DNA of 64,000 bases from Arenicellales bacterium (GTDB lineage Bacteria; Pseudomonadota; Gammaproteobacteria; Arenicellales; JAHEKD01): assembly GCA_028284225.1 (NCBI GenBank), contig JANQSD010000013.1, forward strand, positions 1 through 64,000, in the 5' to 3' direction. Shown here piece by piece: positions 45,055 through 54,358 of the stretch. The translations under genes were made by a program, and so were the position numbers. How positions within the stretch are numbered: position 1 is the first letter of the stretch; each line of letters begins with the position of its first letter. The notes below the pieces were generated by a model. It worked only from the letters and a program-made list of their open reading frames with translations. It was not told the origin of the DNA and made no database searches.

Positions 45055-46866
45055 ATGATTGAAAAACTTAGAAATATAGCCATTATCGCTCACGTTGATC
45101 ACGGTAAGACAACCCTGGTTGATCAGCTGTTTCGGCAATCCGGTACATTGAATGACCGTGGTGAACAGCAAGTGCGATTAATGGACTCCATGGATTTGGA
45201 AAAAGAACGCGGCATCACGATTGTGGCCAAGAATACCGCCGTACAGTGGCGTGATTATCGAATCAATATCGTTGATACGCCGGGTCATGCTGATTTTGGC
45301 GGCGAAGTTGAACGGGTCTTATCAATGGTCGATTCAGTATTGTTATTGGTCGATGCAGTTGATGGACCGATGCCGCAAACCCGTTTTGTGACCCAAAAGG
45401 CATTTGACCTAGGTCTAAAACCAATTGTCGTTGTCAACAAAATTGACCGCCCAGGCGTCAGGGCAGACTGGGTGATTAACGAGACCTTCGATCTATTTGA
45501 TCGTCTTGGTGCAACTGATGAGCAACTCGATTTTCCGGTTGTTTATACCTCCGCACTGCAAGGCTATGCCGGCTTGGATGAATCTGTTAATAGCGGCAAT
45601 ATGGAACCGTTATTCGAAACTATTATTAATCATGTCGATGCCCCTAAAGTTGAATTGGATGGTGCATTTCAGATGCAAGTCAGTTCATTGGATTACAGTA
45701 GCTATACCGGCGCAATCGGCATTGGCCGAATCCAGCGTGGCATGATCAAGCGCAACTCTCAAGTGGTTGTGGTTGATCGTGAGGGTAACAAGCGTAATGC
45801 TAAAGTGATGCAATTACTGGGATTTATGGGCCTGGAGCGTAAAGAAGTTAGCGAGGCTCGGGCCGGTGACATCATTGCTTTTACCGGCATCGAAAATATT
45901 CAAATCTCAGATACGTTGTGTGATCCATCGCATGTCGAAGCCTTGCCGCCACTAACGGTAGATGAACCGACAATGAGCATGACATTTCAGGTGAATACGT
46001 CACCCTTTGCCGGCAGGGAAGGCAAGTTTATTACCTCCCGGCAGATTAGAGAAAGGCTACAACGCGAGTTGATCCACAATGTAGCGCTGCGGGTAGAGGA
46101 TACGGATGATGCTGATAAATTTAAAGTATCAGGTCGTGGAGAACTACATCTTTCTATTTTAATTGAGAGTATGCGCCGTGAAGGTTACGAACTGGGTGTT
46201 TCCAGACCTGAAGTGATTTATCGAGAAGTCGATGGAGAAATTCATGAGCCTTATGAATTGCTGGTTGTCGATGTGGAAGACACTCATCAAGGTATTGTGA
46301 TGGAGAAGTTGGGTGAACGCCGTGCAGAATTATTAAATATGCAGCCGGATGGGAAAGGGCGCATTAGACTGGAATATATGATTCCGGCCAGGCGCTTGAT
46401 TGGATTTCAAACAGAATTTATTACTATTACATCAGGTACGGGTTTGAAATATCAAGTATTCGATCATTACGGACCAAAATCGAAATCTGAACTGAAAAGC
46501 CGCAATAACGGCGTATTAGTATCAATGGCTAACGGTAAGGCGCTTGGCTATGCACTGTTCAATTTGCAAGACCGTGGGCGCATGTTTATTTCTCCCGGCG
46601 ATGAGTGTTATGAAGGCATGATTACCGGTGTGCATAACCGTGATAATGATTTAGTCGTTAATCCCATGAAAGCCAAGCAACTCACTAACATTAGGGCGTC
46701 CGGCAGCGATGAGAACATTCTGCTGACACCACCGATTAAGCTAACTTTGGAGCATGCGTTGGAATTTATTGAAGATGACGAATTAGTAGAAATTACACCA
46801 ATGAGTATCCGATTACGCAAAAAAATGCTAAAAGAACATGAGCGTAAACGAGCAAACAAATCTTGA
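45055..46866 (+). CDS. typA: Ribosome-associated GTPase TypA/BipA
   Basis: This 603-aa translational GTPase has G1 AHVDHGKTT at residue 10, the switch region RGITI, G3 DTPGHADF, and G4 NKID. The elongation-factor domains II-III/V follow, with the TypA-specific C-terminal domain from about residue 480. It acts in 50S assembly and stress or low-temperature adaptation. Its stop codon overlaps the TTG start of glsA. Confidence 0.96.
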   Translation: MIEKLRNIAIIAHVDHGKTTLVDQLFRQSGTLNDRGEQQVRLMDSMDLEKERGITIVAKNTAVQWRDYRINIVDTPGHADFGGEVERVLSMVDSVLLLVDAVDGPMPQTRFVTQKAFDLGLKPIVVVNKIDRPGVRADWVINETFDLFDRLGATDEQLDFPVVYTSALQGYAGLDESVNSGNMEPLFETIINHVDAPKVELDGAFQMQVSSLDYSSYTGAIGIGRIQRGMIKRNSQVVVVDREGNKRNAKVMQLLGFMGLERKEVSEARAGDIIAFTGIENIQISDTLCDPSHVEALPPLTVDEPTMSMTFQVNTSPFAGREGKFITSRQIRERLQRELIHNVALRVEDTDDADKFKVSGRGELHLSILIESMRREGYELGVSRPEVIYREVDGEIHEPYELLVVDVEDTHQGIVMEKLGERRAELLNMQPDGKGRIRLEYMIPARRLIGFQTEFITITSGTGLKYQVFDHYGPKSKSELKSRNNGVLVSMANGKALGYALFNLQDRGRMFISPGDECYEGMITGVHNRDNDLVVNPMKAKQLTNIRASGSDENILLTPPIKLTLEHALEFIEDDELVEITPMSIRLRKKMLKEHERKRANKS

Positions 46867-47786
46867 CAGGTTTCGATTATCAAAATCTATTAGTTGACAT
46901 CGCAACAGAAGTCGAGCGTCTCTACGGACAAGGTAAGGTAGCGGCTTATATCCCGGAACTAGAAAATATAGATCCAAAGCAATTCGCTATGACCTTGACG
47001 TTTCTGGATCAAGATAAGTATTCAACCGGTGTAAGTCAGCAACGATTTTCAATTCAAAGTATTTCCAAAGTGTTTACCTTGATGTTAGCTGTCTCAGAAA
47101 TAGGAGAGAAGGTCTACCAACGTGTAGGTGTAGAACCTTCCGGCGATCCGTTCAACTCTCTGGTACAACTCGAACATGAGAAAGGTTTGCCAAGAAACCC
47201 ATTTATCAATGCCGGGGCGATTGTTGTTTCAGATGTTTTATTGAGTATCTATGATGACCCGCTCAAACAACTGCTGAATTTTGTTCATGATATTTCCGGC
47301 TCTGACCAAGTCTATTTTGACAAGGCCGTAGCAAAATCAGAGCAATTAACCGGGCATCGCAATTATGCGCTGGCAAACTTCCTGAAATCATTCGACCGGA
47401 TAGAGAATCCCATCGAAGATGTGTTGGATGTTTACTTTCATCAATGCGCATTAGCCATGACCTGTGAAGAACTATCAGCCGCATTTTTACTATTAGCCAA
47501 TCACGGCAAGTCAGTGTTTTCATCAAATGCTTATTTGACTCCCAGTCAGGCCAAACGCATAAACTCAATCATGCAAACCTGCGGCTTTTACGATCAAGCC
47601 GGTGAATTCACCTTCCGGGTCGGGTTGCCCGGAAAAAGCGGCGTAGGCGGAGGCATAGCCGCGATCAAACCAGGCGAATTTTCAATCGCAGTCTGGAGCC
47701 CCGAACTCAATCAATACGGCAACTCGGTATTAGGCATGAAAGCCCTGGAGCTATTCACCACCGCAACGGGTAAATCGATATTTTAG
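46863..47786 (+). CDS. glsA: Glutaminase A
   Basis: This 307-aa serine-dependent glutaminase converts glutamine to glutamate and ammonia. The SxxK site is in FSIQSISKVF (S66, K69). NPFINAGAIVVSD, MTCEELSAAFLLLANHGKSV and GLPGKSGVGGGI are family hallmarks. The start is a TTG at 46863 overlapping the typA stop, so expression is translationally coupled to typA; no ATG upstream of the active site fits. The stop codon lies in the loop of a 12-bp perfect hairpin. Confidence 0.93.
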   Translation: MTGFDYQNLLVDIATEVERLYGQGKVAAYIPELENIDPKQFAMTLTFLDQDKYSTGVSQQRFSIQSISKVFTLMLAVSEIGEKVYQRVGVEPSGDPFNSLVQLEHEKGLPRNPFINAGAIVVSDVLLSIYDDPLKQLLNFVHDISGSDQVYFDKAVAKSEQLTGHRNYALANFLKSFDRIENPIEDVLDVYFHQCALAMTCEELSAAFLLLANHGKSVFSSNAYLTPSQAKRINSIMQTCGFYDQAGEFTFRVGLPGKSGVGGGIAAIKPGEFSIAVWSPELNQYGNSVLGMKALELFTTATGKSIF

Positions 47787-47800
47787 TGAATATCGATTTA
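47771..47800 (+). terminator. Hairpin spanning the glsA stop codon
   Basis: TAAATCGATATT and its exact complement AATATCGATTTA form a 12-bp stem, and the loop TTAGTG contains the TAG stop. There is no long T-run, so termination efficiency is uncertain; it may instead protect the mRNA end or mark translation end. Confidence 0.5.
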
Positions 47801-47808
47801 TGGCTATA

Positions 47809-47965
47809 GATTGCCGCAGTCACTCACTTTGTTCGTTCCTTCGCAATGATATTTCTCTCTATAGTCATTGCTAGCACCCAAAGAGCGTAAAGCGATGAAG
47901 CAAACTAATATCAACATAGGTATCATACAACCGTCATACCGGCGCAGGCCGGTATCCAGAAACAG
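47809..47965. repeat. Intergenic repeats between glsA and mnmC
   Basis: Two units are visible. At 47809-47850, GATTGCCGCAGTCACTCACT continues to a TTCGCAATGAT end, the reverse-orientation type of the CATTGCGAG repeat near 39749. At 47932-47965, GTCATACCGGCGCAGGCCGG is followed by TATCCAGA, similar to the GTCATTCC...GGAATCCAG family near 56971 and 59676. No gene is supported between 47787 and 48030. Confidence 0.65.
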
Positions 47966-48030
47966 CTTATGCATTTGAGTTGTGTATTCAGTTTGTCGCA
48001 ATCTATAGAAAAATCGAGTAAATTAATTTT

Positions 48031-50046
48031 CTAATTAATGCAATCTCTAACAAAAAACCGTGCCGGGTGTACAGAATGAAAAAGTTGTGTGGGCAAGGGA
48101 AGTTGTTTGTCGGCCAATAACGACGCAATAATTTCTCCGGCTAACAGGCTGGCGGTGATGCCTCTGGAGCCGTGGGCGGTGTTGATAAACAAACCGTCAA
48201 AATATTTGGGATTAGGACAACCTTTTAAGCGACCGGTTTTGATGTATTCTGGATAGTGTTTTTGATAAAAGCTCATATCCGGGATTGGGCCGATGAGTGG
48301 TAAATGATCACGACTGGAAAGTCGGATGCCCTTGCTGCTGTTTGAGGTTTCCAAGTTGGATAATAGCTGTGTTTCGGTTTTGATAATGTTATCGATGTCT
48401 TCGCTTAAACCTTTGAGTGCGGTTAGATTCTTTATATCGGCCTCTATGGTTGCACAGTTGGTTGCCAGGTTGGATCGGTCGTAATTTGAACCTGTTATTA
48501 ATTCTTTGCTTTGGTGTGCTGGAATTAGATAATGACCATTGTTAATAATGGTTTTGAGGTTGCCTAGCTTTTCGGGGCTTTGAATAGTAGTAACTTGGCC
48601 CTTGATCTTGTCTAATCTGCAAAGTTTATAATCATCAAGCAGGTTAGAATTCGCGCCGGTGCAAAAGATTACATGCGAGCCCTCAAAAATCCCATTTGTT
48701 GATTCAACTTGCCAGTGGTTATGATGTTTTTTTATGTTGAGCACCTGTGTGGCTAATTGTGTTGAAATTAATGGGGAGTTGATCAATGATTTGCACATAC
48801 TCCGTAGGTTTAGCCAGCCAGCTTGTTTAACAAATAATCCCGGGTGATTTATTTCTATTCCTGTTGTTGTCAGGGTCTGGTCTTTTTTAATCCATTCGAT
48901 TTCTAAGCCTGAGCGCTTGAGTAGTTGATAAGCAGCATTAAGTGCGGTAAATCGTTCTTGATTATTTGCTGTAAGAAAGACGCCGCAAAAATCATGAATC
49001 ACATCATCATGCTGGAAAAGATAGTGTTGCAATAAACTATAAGCGGCCCAATAGAATTGACTGACAGGATTGAAATCAGCACTGATATAAGGCGAAAAGC
49101 TGCTGTAGTTAAAATCAGCAATGGTTCCACCAATACTGGCTTCTGAATCGATAATGATGGATTGAATATTTTCTTTGGCTAAAGCATGTGCTGTTGCGCA
49201 ACCTGCGATACCGGCTCCAATGATAATGATCGGTTCAGTGATGCTGGTAGTATGCTTGGTTTCGAACCAGGGGTATTTTGATTTATAAGTTGGGATATTT
49301 GAGTGCGATAAAACACCTGTCAACATTTCTCGCTTTGAGCCAAAGCCTTTTACCTTTTTAATTGTGTAACCACTATGAATTAAATCTTTTCGCACCCGGG
49401 AGGCAGCGGTAAAGGTGCTGAAAGTGGAATCCTGTTTGCAGAAATAGGATAAGCGCCTGAGCAATGCCGATTCCCACATGCTTTTATTTCTGGAAGGAGT
49501 AAAACCGTCAAGAAATAAGCAGTCGAACAACGGCCTACCTTTAGGCTCGATTATTGACAGCGCCTGATCCAACGGCATTAAAATCAGTTTTAATTCAATG
49601 CGCCCAAAATCGAAATGGTAAATGCCTTTAATCGCCGGTGGATAATATGTAATGAGTTGGTTGGTGTAGGTGAATTCAACTGACCAGTTGCGGATAATCT
49701 TGATTAAGTCATCAAGCTGCAACGGATGTATTTCAACACTGGTATAGCTGAGCTTGTTTAAATGTTCAGGCTTATGTTCGCGTTTAAAATCGAGCCAATG
49801 TTCAGCCGTTAACAGAAAATTCAAGCCACTGCCGAACCCTGTTTCAAAGATAGAAAATCGACTTAAATGCTCGTCTTCAAATTGTTGCCAACGTTCTAAT
49901 AGTTTATTCCCTTGAATAAATACATAATCTGATTCTTCGACGCCATTTTTTTTGCTGTAATAATAATCGCCAAAATCGAGACTATAAGGCGTGTTATCGC
50001 GCCAGCAGATTTTAGCTGGAGATAAAACCGGGCTGTGCTGTGACAC
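48031..50046 (-). CDS. mnmC: Bifunctional tRNA 5-methylaminomethyl-2-thiouridine synthase
   Basis: This 671-aa two-domain enzyme finishes the wobble-uridine modification mnm5s2U34. The N-terminal half (to about residue 250) is the SAM-dependent methyltransferase with FETGFGSGLNFLLT and FDCLFLDGFTPSRNKSMW. The C-terminal half is the FAD oxidoreductase that removes the carboxymethyl group, with IIIIGAGIAGCATAHALA near 272. Length and order match E. coli MnmC. The start is a GTG at 50046. It lies 9 bp downstream of the ChaC-like gene. Confidence 0.93.
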   Translation of the reverse strand: MSQHSPVLSPAKICWRDNTPYSLDFGDYYYSKKNGVEESDYVFIQGNKLLERWQQFEDEHLSRFSIFETGFGSGLNFLLTAEHWLDFKREHKPEHLNKLSYTSVEIHPLQLDDLIKIIRNWSVEFTYTNQLITYYPPAIKGIYHFDFGRIELKLILMPLDQALSIIEPKGRPLFDCLFLDGFTPSRNKSMWESALLRRLSYFCKQDSTFSTFTAASRVRKDLIHSGYTIKKVKGFGSKREMLTGVLSHSNIPTYKSKYPWFETKHTTSITEPIIIIGAGIAGCATAHALAKENIQSIIIDSEASIGGTIADFNYSSFSPYISADFNPVSQFYWAAYSLLQHYLFQHDDVIHDFCGVFLTANNQERFTALNAAYQLLKRSGLEIEWIKKDQTLTTTGIEINHPGLFVKQAGWLNLRSMCKSLINSPLISTQLATQVLNIKKHHNHWQVESTNGIFEGSHVIFCTGANSNLLDDYKLCRLDKIKGQVTTIQSPEKLGNLKTIINNGHYLIPAHQSKELITGSNYDRSNLATNCATIEADIKNLTALKGLSEDIDNIIKTETQLLSNLETSNSSKGIRLSSRDHLPLIGPIPDMSFYQKHYPEYIKTGRLKGCPNPKYFDGLFINTAHGSRGITASLLAGEIIASLLADKQLPLPTQLFHSVHPARFFVRDCIN

Positions 50047-50055
50047 TAGCAGCTA

Positions 50056-50613
50056 CTAGAGAAGTTCTACAACCGACTTTAAGTAGGGATCTTCTATACC
50101 CAAATCCATAAGGTGCTCATAGGTATTAACAGCGTAATCAGTATTAGGACCGCGATTGCCCATAGAGCGTTTAATTACACGTACTTTTTCTTCGATAGCC
50201 AGCTTTCCGGCATAATGATCATGTTGATGATCGGCAATAAAAACCAGACTATCGACACATTCACCGTTATCCAGCCAGATCGGGCGAATCGACGGAATAT
50301 AGACACCTGTATCCATTTCCCGGTCTTTAAGATAATTCATAACAGGGTAAAGTTGCTCTTCACGGATTCGGTAAGCCTGACCGATACATTCCCCTCCATT
50401 GTCCAGGCCAACAACTAGTCCCGGGTTTTCGAATGTACCCCGGTAGTGGACCGACCAAATGCAAAAAGCACGGTGGTAGTCCTTAATAATGGCTTTTTGT
50501 GTTTCTTCGAATTCGAAACCCGGATCCCACATTAATGATCCGTACCCAAATACCCACACATCACCATCTGGCACTGGTAAACAAAGATTATCCCGACAAT
50601 GGTTGACTAACAT
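50056..50613 (-). CDS. Glutathione-specific gamma-glutamylcyclotransferase, ChaC-like
   Basis: This 185-aa protein has the ChaC signature VWVFGYGSLMWDPGF near residue 22 and the catalytic-acid region MNYLKDREMDTGVYIP (E of REM, about 98). It would cleave glutathione into 5-oxoproline and cysteinylglycine in the cytoplasm. It is upstream of mnmC on the same strand with a 9-bp gap, and is one of several gamma-glutamyl enzymes in the window. Confidence 0.9.
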   Translation of the reverse strand: MLVNHCRDNLCLPVPDGDVWVFGYGSLMWDPGFEFEETQKAIIKDYHRAFCIWSVHYRGTFENPGLVVGLDNGGECIGQAYRIREEQLYPVMNYLKDREMDTGVYIPSIRPIWLDNGECVDSLVFIADHQHDHYAGKLAIEEKVRVIKRSMGNRGPNTDYAVNTYEHLMDLGIEDPYLKSVVELL

Positions 50614-50701
50614 ATGACGCTATCAATTAACTTGTAGTTAGTATATCTCTATTAAGTCTGTAACTACAGACTTGAAAGTCATCGCTAATTATATTAATAG
50701 C

Positions 50702-51568
50702 TCAGGGAACTTTTCGAAAAAGCCTGGTTTGGTCAAACAGCTCTTCCAGAATTTTCATTCGCTTTTTGGTTTCAGGCCAGCGCGTATTTTGTAGCGCAGC
50801 GATTAAGGCTTCCAGAATCAATGAAATCACAATACAGGAATCCCAGGCAGAAGGTACTTCTATCTGGCAGTTGAATTTATATTTGGCATATTTAGAAACA
50901 GGCGAACCCCATTGGTCAGTGAATAAGACGATTGAAACTTTGCGTTGTTGTGCTATTTCAGCCAGCCTCAGTAAATCATTTTCGTATCGTCTAATATCAA
51001 AGATAATCAAGATATCGTTTTTTTGCATGTCAATAATATAGTGAGGCCAGGCGTTGGTGACTGCATGCAGATGTGTTACGCCTGATCTGATCATTTGCAA
51101 ATGCGTAAAAAAATACTCAGCCAATGAGCGGGTAATTCGGCCGCCGGTAATAAATATTTGCTTGGATGAATCAGCTAAAAGTTTGCAAACTGAATCAAAC
51201 TCTTTGGGATCTGTCTGATTCAATGTCCGCCGGATATTATGCGTGACTGCTTCAGTGAATTGATTCAAAGTATGCGTGTCAGGCGCACTTTTAGCCCAAA
51301 TTTCGTGTTTATCTATAGGGCTGGATATTTTGGCGCTAAGTTCATTTTTGAGTGATTGCTGAAATTGGGGAAATCCCTTGAACCCGAGTTTATGGATCAT
51401 CCTTGCTACAGTAGGCGTTGAGACGTCCGCTTTTTCCGCAATATAGGTAATACTTCCCATCGCTGAAATTGGATAGTCTTTTAGCAATGAGTTTGCAAGC
51501 TGGCGTTCTGAGTGGGTCAGTTCATCAAACTGACCCAGTATCTGCTCCATAATTGTCTTTGCTGCCAC
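50702..51568 (-). CDS. RpiR-family transcriptional regulator
   Basis: This 288-aa regulator has an N-terminal HTH_6 domain (about residues 1-78, with SERQLANSLLKDYPISAMGSITYIAEKADVSTPTVARMIHKLGF) and a SIS domain (about 125-250, KQIFITGGRITRSLAEYF). SIS domains sense phosphosugars or other small ligands. It is divergent from the amidohydrolase/TRAP cluster at 51688, which it most likely controls. A candidate operator lies in the space between. The effector is unknown. Confidence 0.92.
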   Translation of the reverse strand: MAAKTIMEQILGQFDELTHSERQLANSLLKDYPISAMGSITYIAEKADVSTPTVARMIHKLGFKGFPQFQQSLKNELSAKISSPIDKHEIWAKSAPDTHTLNQFTEAVTHNIRRTLNQTDPKEFDSVCKLLADSSKQIFITGGRITRSLAEYFFTHLQMIRSGVTHLHAVTNAWPHYIIDMQKNDILIIFDIRRYENDLLRLAEIAQQRKVSIVLFTDQWGSPVSKYAKYKFNCQIEVPSAWDSCIVISLILEALIAALQNTRWPETKKRMKILEELFDQTRLFRKVP

Positions 51569-51610
51569 GTTGATTTACTTTGCATACTTTCAATGATTTA
51601 TCACAGCATA

Positions 51611-51644
51611 TCAGAATCAGAAAAATTAAAAAGAATTATTCTGA
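51611..51644. promoter_or_regulatory. Candidate RpiR operator
   Basis: TCAGAAT at 51611-51617 and ATTCTGA at 51638-51644 form an exact inverted repeat in the divergent space, just upstream of the -35 box at 51652. RpiR-type regulators bind inverted repeats in such positions. The overlap with the promoter region suggests repression, but it is unproven. Confidence 0.5.
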
Positions 51645-51651
51645 AAAAATA

Positions 51652-51678
51652 TTGACATAAAAATTTTCTGTGTATAAT
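51652..51678 (+). promoter_or_regulatory. Sigma-70 promoter of the amidohydrolase/TRAP operon
   Basis: TTGACA at 51652-51657 and TATAAT at 51673-51678 are both perfect consensus boxes with a short 15-bp spacer. Transcription should begin near 51685, only a few bases before the ATG at 51688. Confidence 0.7.
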
Positions 51679-51687
51679 CTTTTACAA

Positions 51688-52500
51688 ATGACAAATCATG
51701 CGACAACGGAACTTTTGACATCGATCGAGCTGCTTGCAGATCAGGAAAAACCCGTTGTTGAAGTTATTAATGCTAGCGGCAAATCAGCGATCATTCTGGT
51801 TTGTGAGCATGCATCCAATTCAGTGCCGTTGTACTTTAACCACTTGGGCCTGTCTGAAGACGTATTGCAAAGCCATATCGCCTGGGATCCGGGTGCAAAA
51901 CAGGTCGCTGAGCAACTGAGCCTGAAATTTGATGCAACGCTGGTGTCATCACGTGTTTCAAGATTGGTGTATGACTCTAATCGTCCGCCCGACAGTGACA
52001 GCGCCATGCCGACCAAGAGCGAAATCCATGAAATTCCGGGTAATAAGAACATCTCCCCTGATGAAAAGATGGCCCGTATAGCGCAAATTTATCAACCGTT
52101 TCAAACCAGGTTAGCACAAGCTATAGCCGCGAAGAAATCGGAAGGTATTACACCCATCTTGGTGACAGTACACAGCTTTACACCGGTTTATTTTGGTCAA
52201 AAAAGAGCCGTTGAATTAGGAGTTTTGCATAGCGAAAACGACTCGCAGTTTGCCGATGCTGTCTTAGATGCATCGTCTGGTATCAGTGATTTAATCATAG
52301 AGCGTAATCAACCTTATGGCCCCCAAGACGGCGTTTCGCATACATTGATAGAACACGGGGTTAACAATGCAATTCCCAATGTTATGCTGGAAATCAGGAA
52401 TGATCTGATAGCCACTCCAGAACAGGTTGGTCGTATTTCAACCAAGATTAGGTTTATGATTGATGCAGCGATTAATGAGCTTGGTTTGAATAAACAATAG
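51688..52500 (+). CDS. N-formylglutamate amidohydrolase family protein
   Basis: This 270-aa zinc-dependent amidohydrolase is related to HutG-type N-formylglutamate deformylase. Landmarks are GKSAIILVCEHASNSVPLYF, HIAWDPGAKQVAEQLS, SRVSRLVYDSNRPP and ILVTVHSFTPVYFGQKR. Clustered with a TRAP transporter and gamma-glutamyl ligase, it may hydrolyse another N-acyl-glutamate or amide. I chose ATG 51688 because the longer frame starts inside the -10 region. The message would be nearly leaderless. The next gene starts 1 bp after the stop. Confidence 0.85.
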   Translation: MTNHATTELLTSIELLADQEKPVVEVINASGKSAIILVCEHASNSVPLYFNHLGLSEDVLQSHIAWDPGAKQVAEQLSLKFDATLVSSRVSRLVYDSNRPPDSDSAMPTKSEIHEIPGNKNISPDEKMARIAQIYQPFQTRLAQAIAAKKSEGITPILVTVHSFTPVYFGQKRAVELGVLHSENDSQFADAVLDASSGISDLIIERNQPYGPQDGVSHTLIEHGVNNAIPNVMLEIRNDLIATPEQVGRISTKIRFMIDAAINELGLNKQ

Positions 52501-52501
52501 A

Positions 52502-53008
52502 ATGAATACACCCATCAGAAATTATGTAAGGTTTGTAGATAAGCTGAATAAAAAGATCGGCCGTGCCACCATGTATTTGATTTTCGTTATCATGGCGGTG
52601 CTGCTTTATTCTTCTATTTCAAAAACCTTCTTTAACCCCTCAATCTGGACAATCGAAATAGCCCAGTTCTTAATGATGGCATATTTTCTTCTTGGTGGCC
52701 CGTATTCCATGCAGATGGGCGATCATGTTCGTATGGACTTACTCTATGGTAGCTGGTCAAACAAAACCCGGGCCTGGGTTGACGCTTTTACTATTTTTTT
52801 TCTTATCGCATATTTAATTCTATTGCTCTATGGCGGTTATTCATCCACCAGCTACGCAATAGGGTATGGAGAACGCAGTTATTCAGCCTGGCGTCCTTAT
52901 ATGTGGCCGATAAAGGTCATCATGTGCATCGGGATTTTCCTGATGTTATTACAGGCTATTGCAACTTTTTTTAAGGATCTCGCCAAGATCAAGGGAGAAA
53001 CACTTTAA
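52502..53008 (+). CDS. TRAP transporter small permease (DctQ)
   Basis: This 168-aa membrane protein has four hydrophobic segments and the DctQ-type motif GGPYSMQMGDHVRMDLLYG near residue 62. It starts 1 bp after the upstream stop and shares its stop with the DctM start (TAATG). It forms the membrane complex with DctM and works with the periplasmic binding protein for Na+-driven uptake. Confidence 0.9.
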   Translation: MNTPIRNYVRFVDKLNKKIGRATMYLIFVIMAVLLYSSISKTFFNPSIWTIEIAQFLMMAYFLLGGPYSMQMGDHVRMDLLYGSWSNKTRAWVDAFTIFFLIAYLILLLYGGYSSTSYAIGYGERSYSAWRPYMWPIKVIMCIGIFLMLLQAIATFFKDLAKIKGETL

Positions 53009-54330
53009 TGGGGTATGAAATGATTGCATTATTGATGTTCTCATCAATGATGCTCATGCTGATGACGGGTCAACGGGTGTTTGCGGCTATTGGCGCAGTA
53101 GCTTCAATATCGGCCTTACTGCTTTGGGGCGATGGTGGTTCCGAGATCGCCTTTTCTGCGGCGATGAAACTGATGAAATGGTATCCGTTGCTTACCTTGC
53201 CCTTGTTCATTTACATGGGTTTTCTACTATCGGAAAGCGGTATAGCCGATGATTTGTATGAAATGTTTCATGTTTGGTGTGGTGGGCTTAGAGGTGGCCT
53301 TGCTGTGGGAACGATCCTGCTAATGGTCATGATTTCCGCCATGAACGGCTTAAGTGTTGCTGGCATGGCAATCGGAGCAACTATTGCCTTGCCGGAATTG
53401 CTAAAGCGTAGTTATGACAAAATAATGGTCACCGGGGTGATCCAGGCCGGTAGCTCACTCGGAATATTAGTTCCGCCTAGCGTTGTGTTGGTTTTATACG
53501 GCATGATTGCACGTCAACCTGTAGGTCAATTGTGGTTAGCTGGTGCGATTCCGGGATTATTAATGGCCAGCTTGTTTATATTATATATTGTCATTCGTTG
53601 CCGACTACAACCACATCTTGGGCCGGTATTGCCAGCAGAAGACAGGCAAATGCCATTACTTGAAAAGCTAAAATTACTACAGGCCGGTATTATTCCTTTA
53701 TTGATTTTTTTCTCTATGACTGGGTTATTCCTAATGGGCTACACCAGTCTGGTAGAGAGTTCAGCGGTTGGTGCAACTGCAGCAACGCTGGCAGCGATTT
53801 TTAAGCGTCGTTTAACCGCAAAGGTTATGGAAGAAACCATTCGCAAGACACTGGGCATTACCTGTATGTTTATGTGGATCATATTGGCGGCGCTGTGTTT
53901 TGGTGCGGTATTCGATGGGCTGGGGGCAGTGCGTGCGATTGAAGGTTTTTTCCTGGAACAATTAGGCCTTGGTCCTTGGGAAGTTTTGATTTTAATGCAG
54001 CTGTCGTTTTTACTCATGGGTACATTCCTGGATGATACTGCCATGCTGGTAATTGTCGCACCGTTGTACGTACCATTAGTAAAAGTATTAGGTTTTGATT
54101 TGATCTGGTATGGTGTGCTGTACACCATCACCTGCCAGATTGCTTATATGACGCCACCGTTTGGTTACAATTTATTTTTGATGCGAGCGATGGCTCCACC
54201 TGAAGTTTCCCTGATTGATATTTATCGATCAATTATCCCGTTTGTGGGCGTAATGCTGATTGCACTGGTTTTGGTAATGGTGTTTCCACAAATTGCCTTA
54301 TGGTTGCCCGAATGGCATTACAGCAAATAA
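53008..54330 (+). CDS. TRAP transporter large permease (DctM)
   Basis: This 440-aa protein has about twelve membrane segments. Landmarks are MLMTGQRVFAAIGAVASI near the N-terminus, YPLLTLPLFIYMGFLLSESG, SIQAG-type AGSSLGILVPPSVVLVLYGM and FLDDTAMLVIVAPLYVPL. It is the transport subunit, driven by sodium or proton gradients. It begins on the DctQ stop codon. Confidence 0.92.
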   Translation: MGYEMIALLMFSSMMLMLMTGQRVFAAIGAVASISALLLWGDGGSEIAFSAAMKLMKWYPLLTLPLFIYMGFLLSESGIADDLYEMFHVWCGGLRGGLAVGTILLMVMISAMNGLSVAGMAIGATIALPELLKRSYDKIMVTGVIQAGSSLGILVPPSVVLVLYGMIARQPVGQLWLAGAIPGLLMASLFILYIVIRCRLQPHLGPVLPAEDRQMPLLEKLKLLQAGIIPLLIFFSMTGLFLMGYTSLVESSAVGATAATLAAIFKRRLTAKVMEETIRKTLGITCMFMWIILAALCFGAVFDGLGAVRAIEGFFLEQLGLGPWEVLILMQLSFLLMGTFLDDTAMLVIVAPLYVPLVKVLGFDLIWYGVLYTITCQIAYMTPPFGYNLFLMRAMAPPEVSLIDIYRSIIPFVGVMLIALVLVMVFPQIALWLPEWHYSK

Positions 54331-54358
54331 ACTCAACATTTACATAGGAGATTACGAG

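Noticed and set aside
47804-48001. 65-codon minus-strand frame between glsA and mnmC
   Set aside because: It spans two repeat units and shows no protein-like composition.
53739-54131. 130-codon frame antisense to the TRAP large permease
   Set aside because: Its low-complexity Ser/Lys/Pro-rich content is a by-product of the membrane-protein codons on the sense strand.
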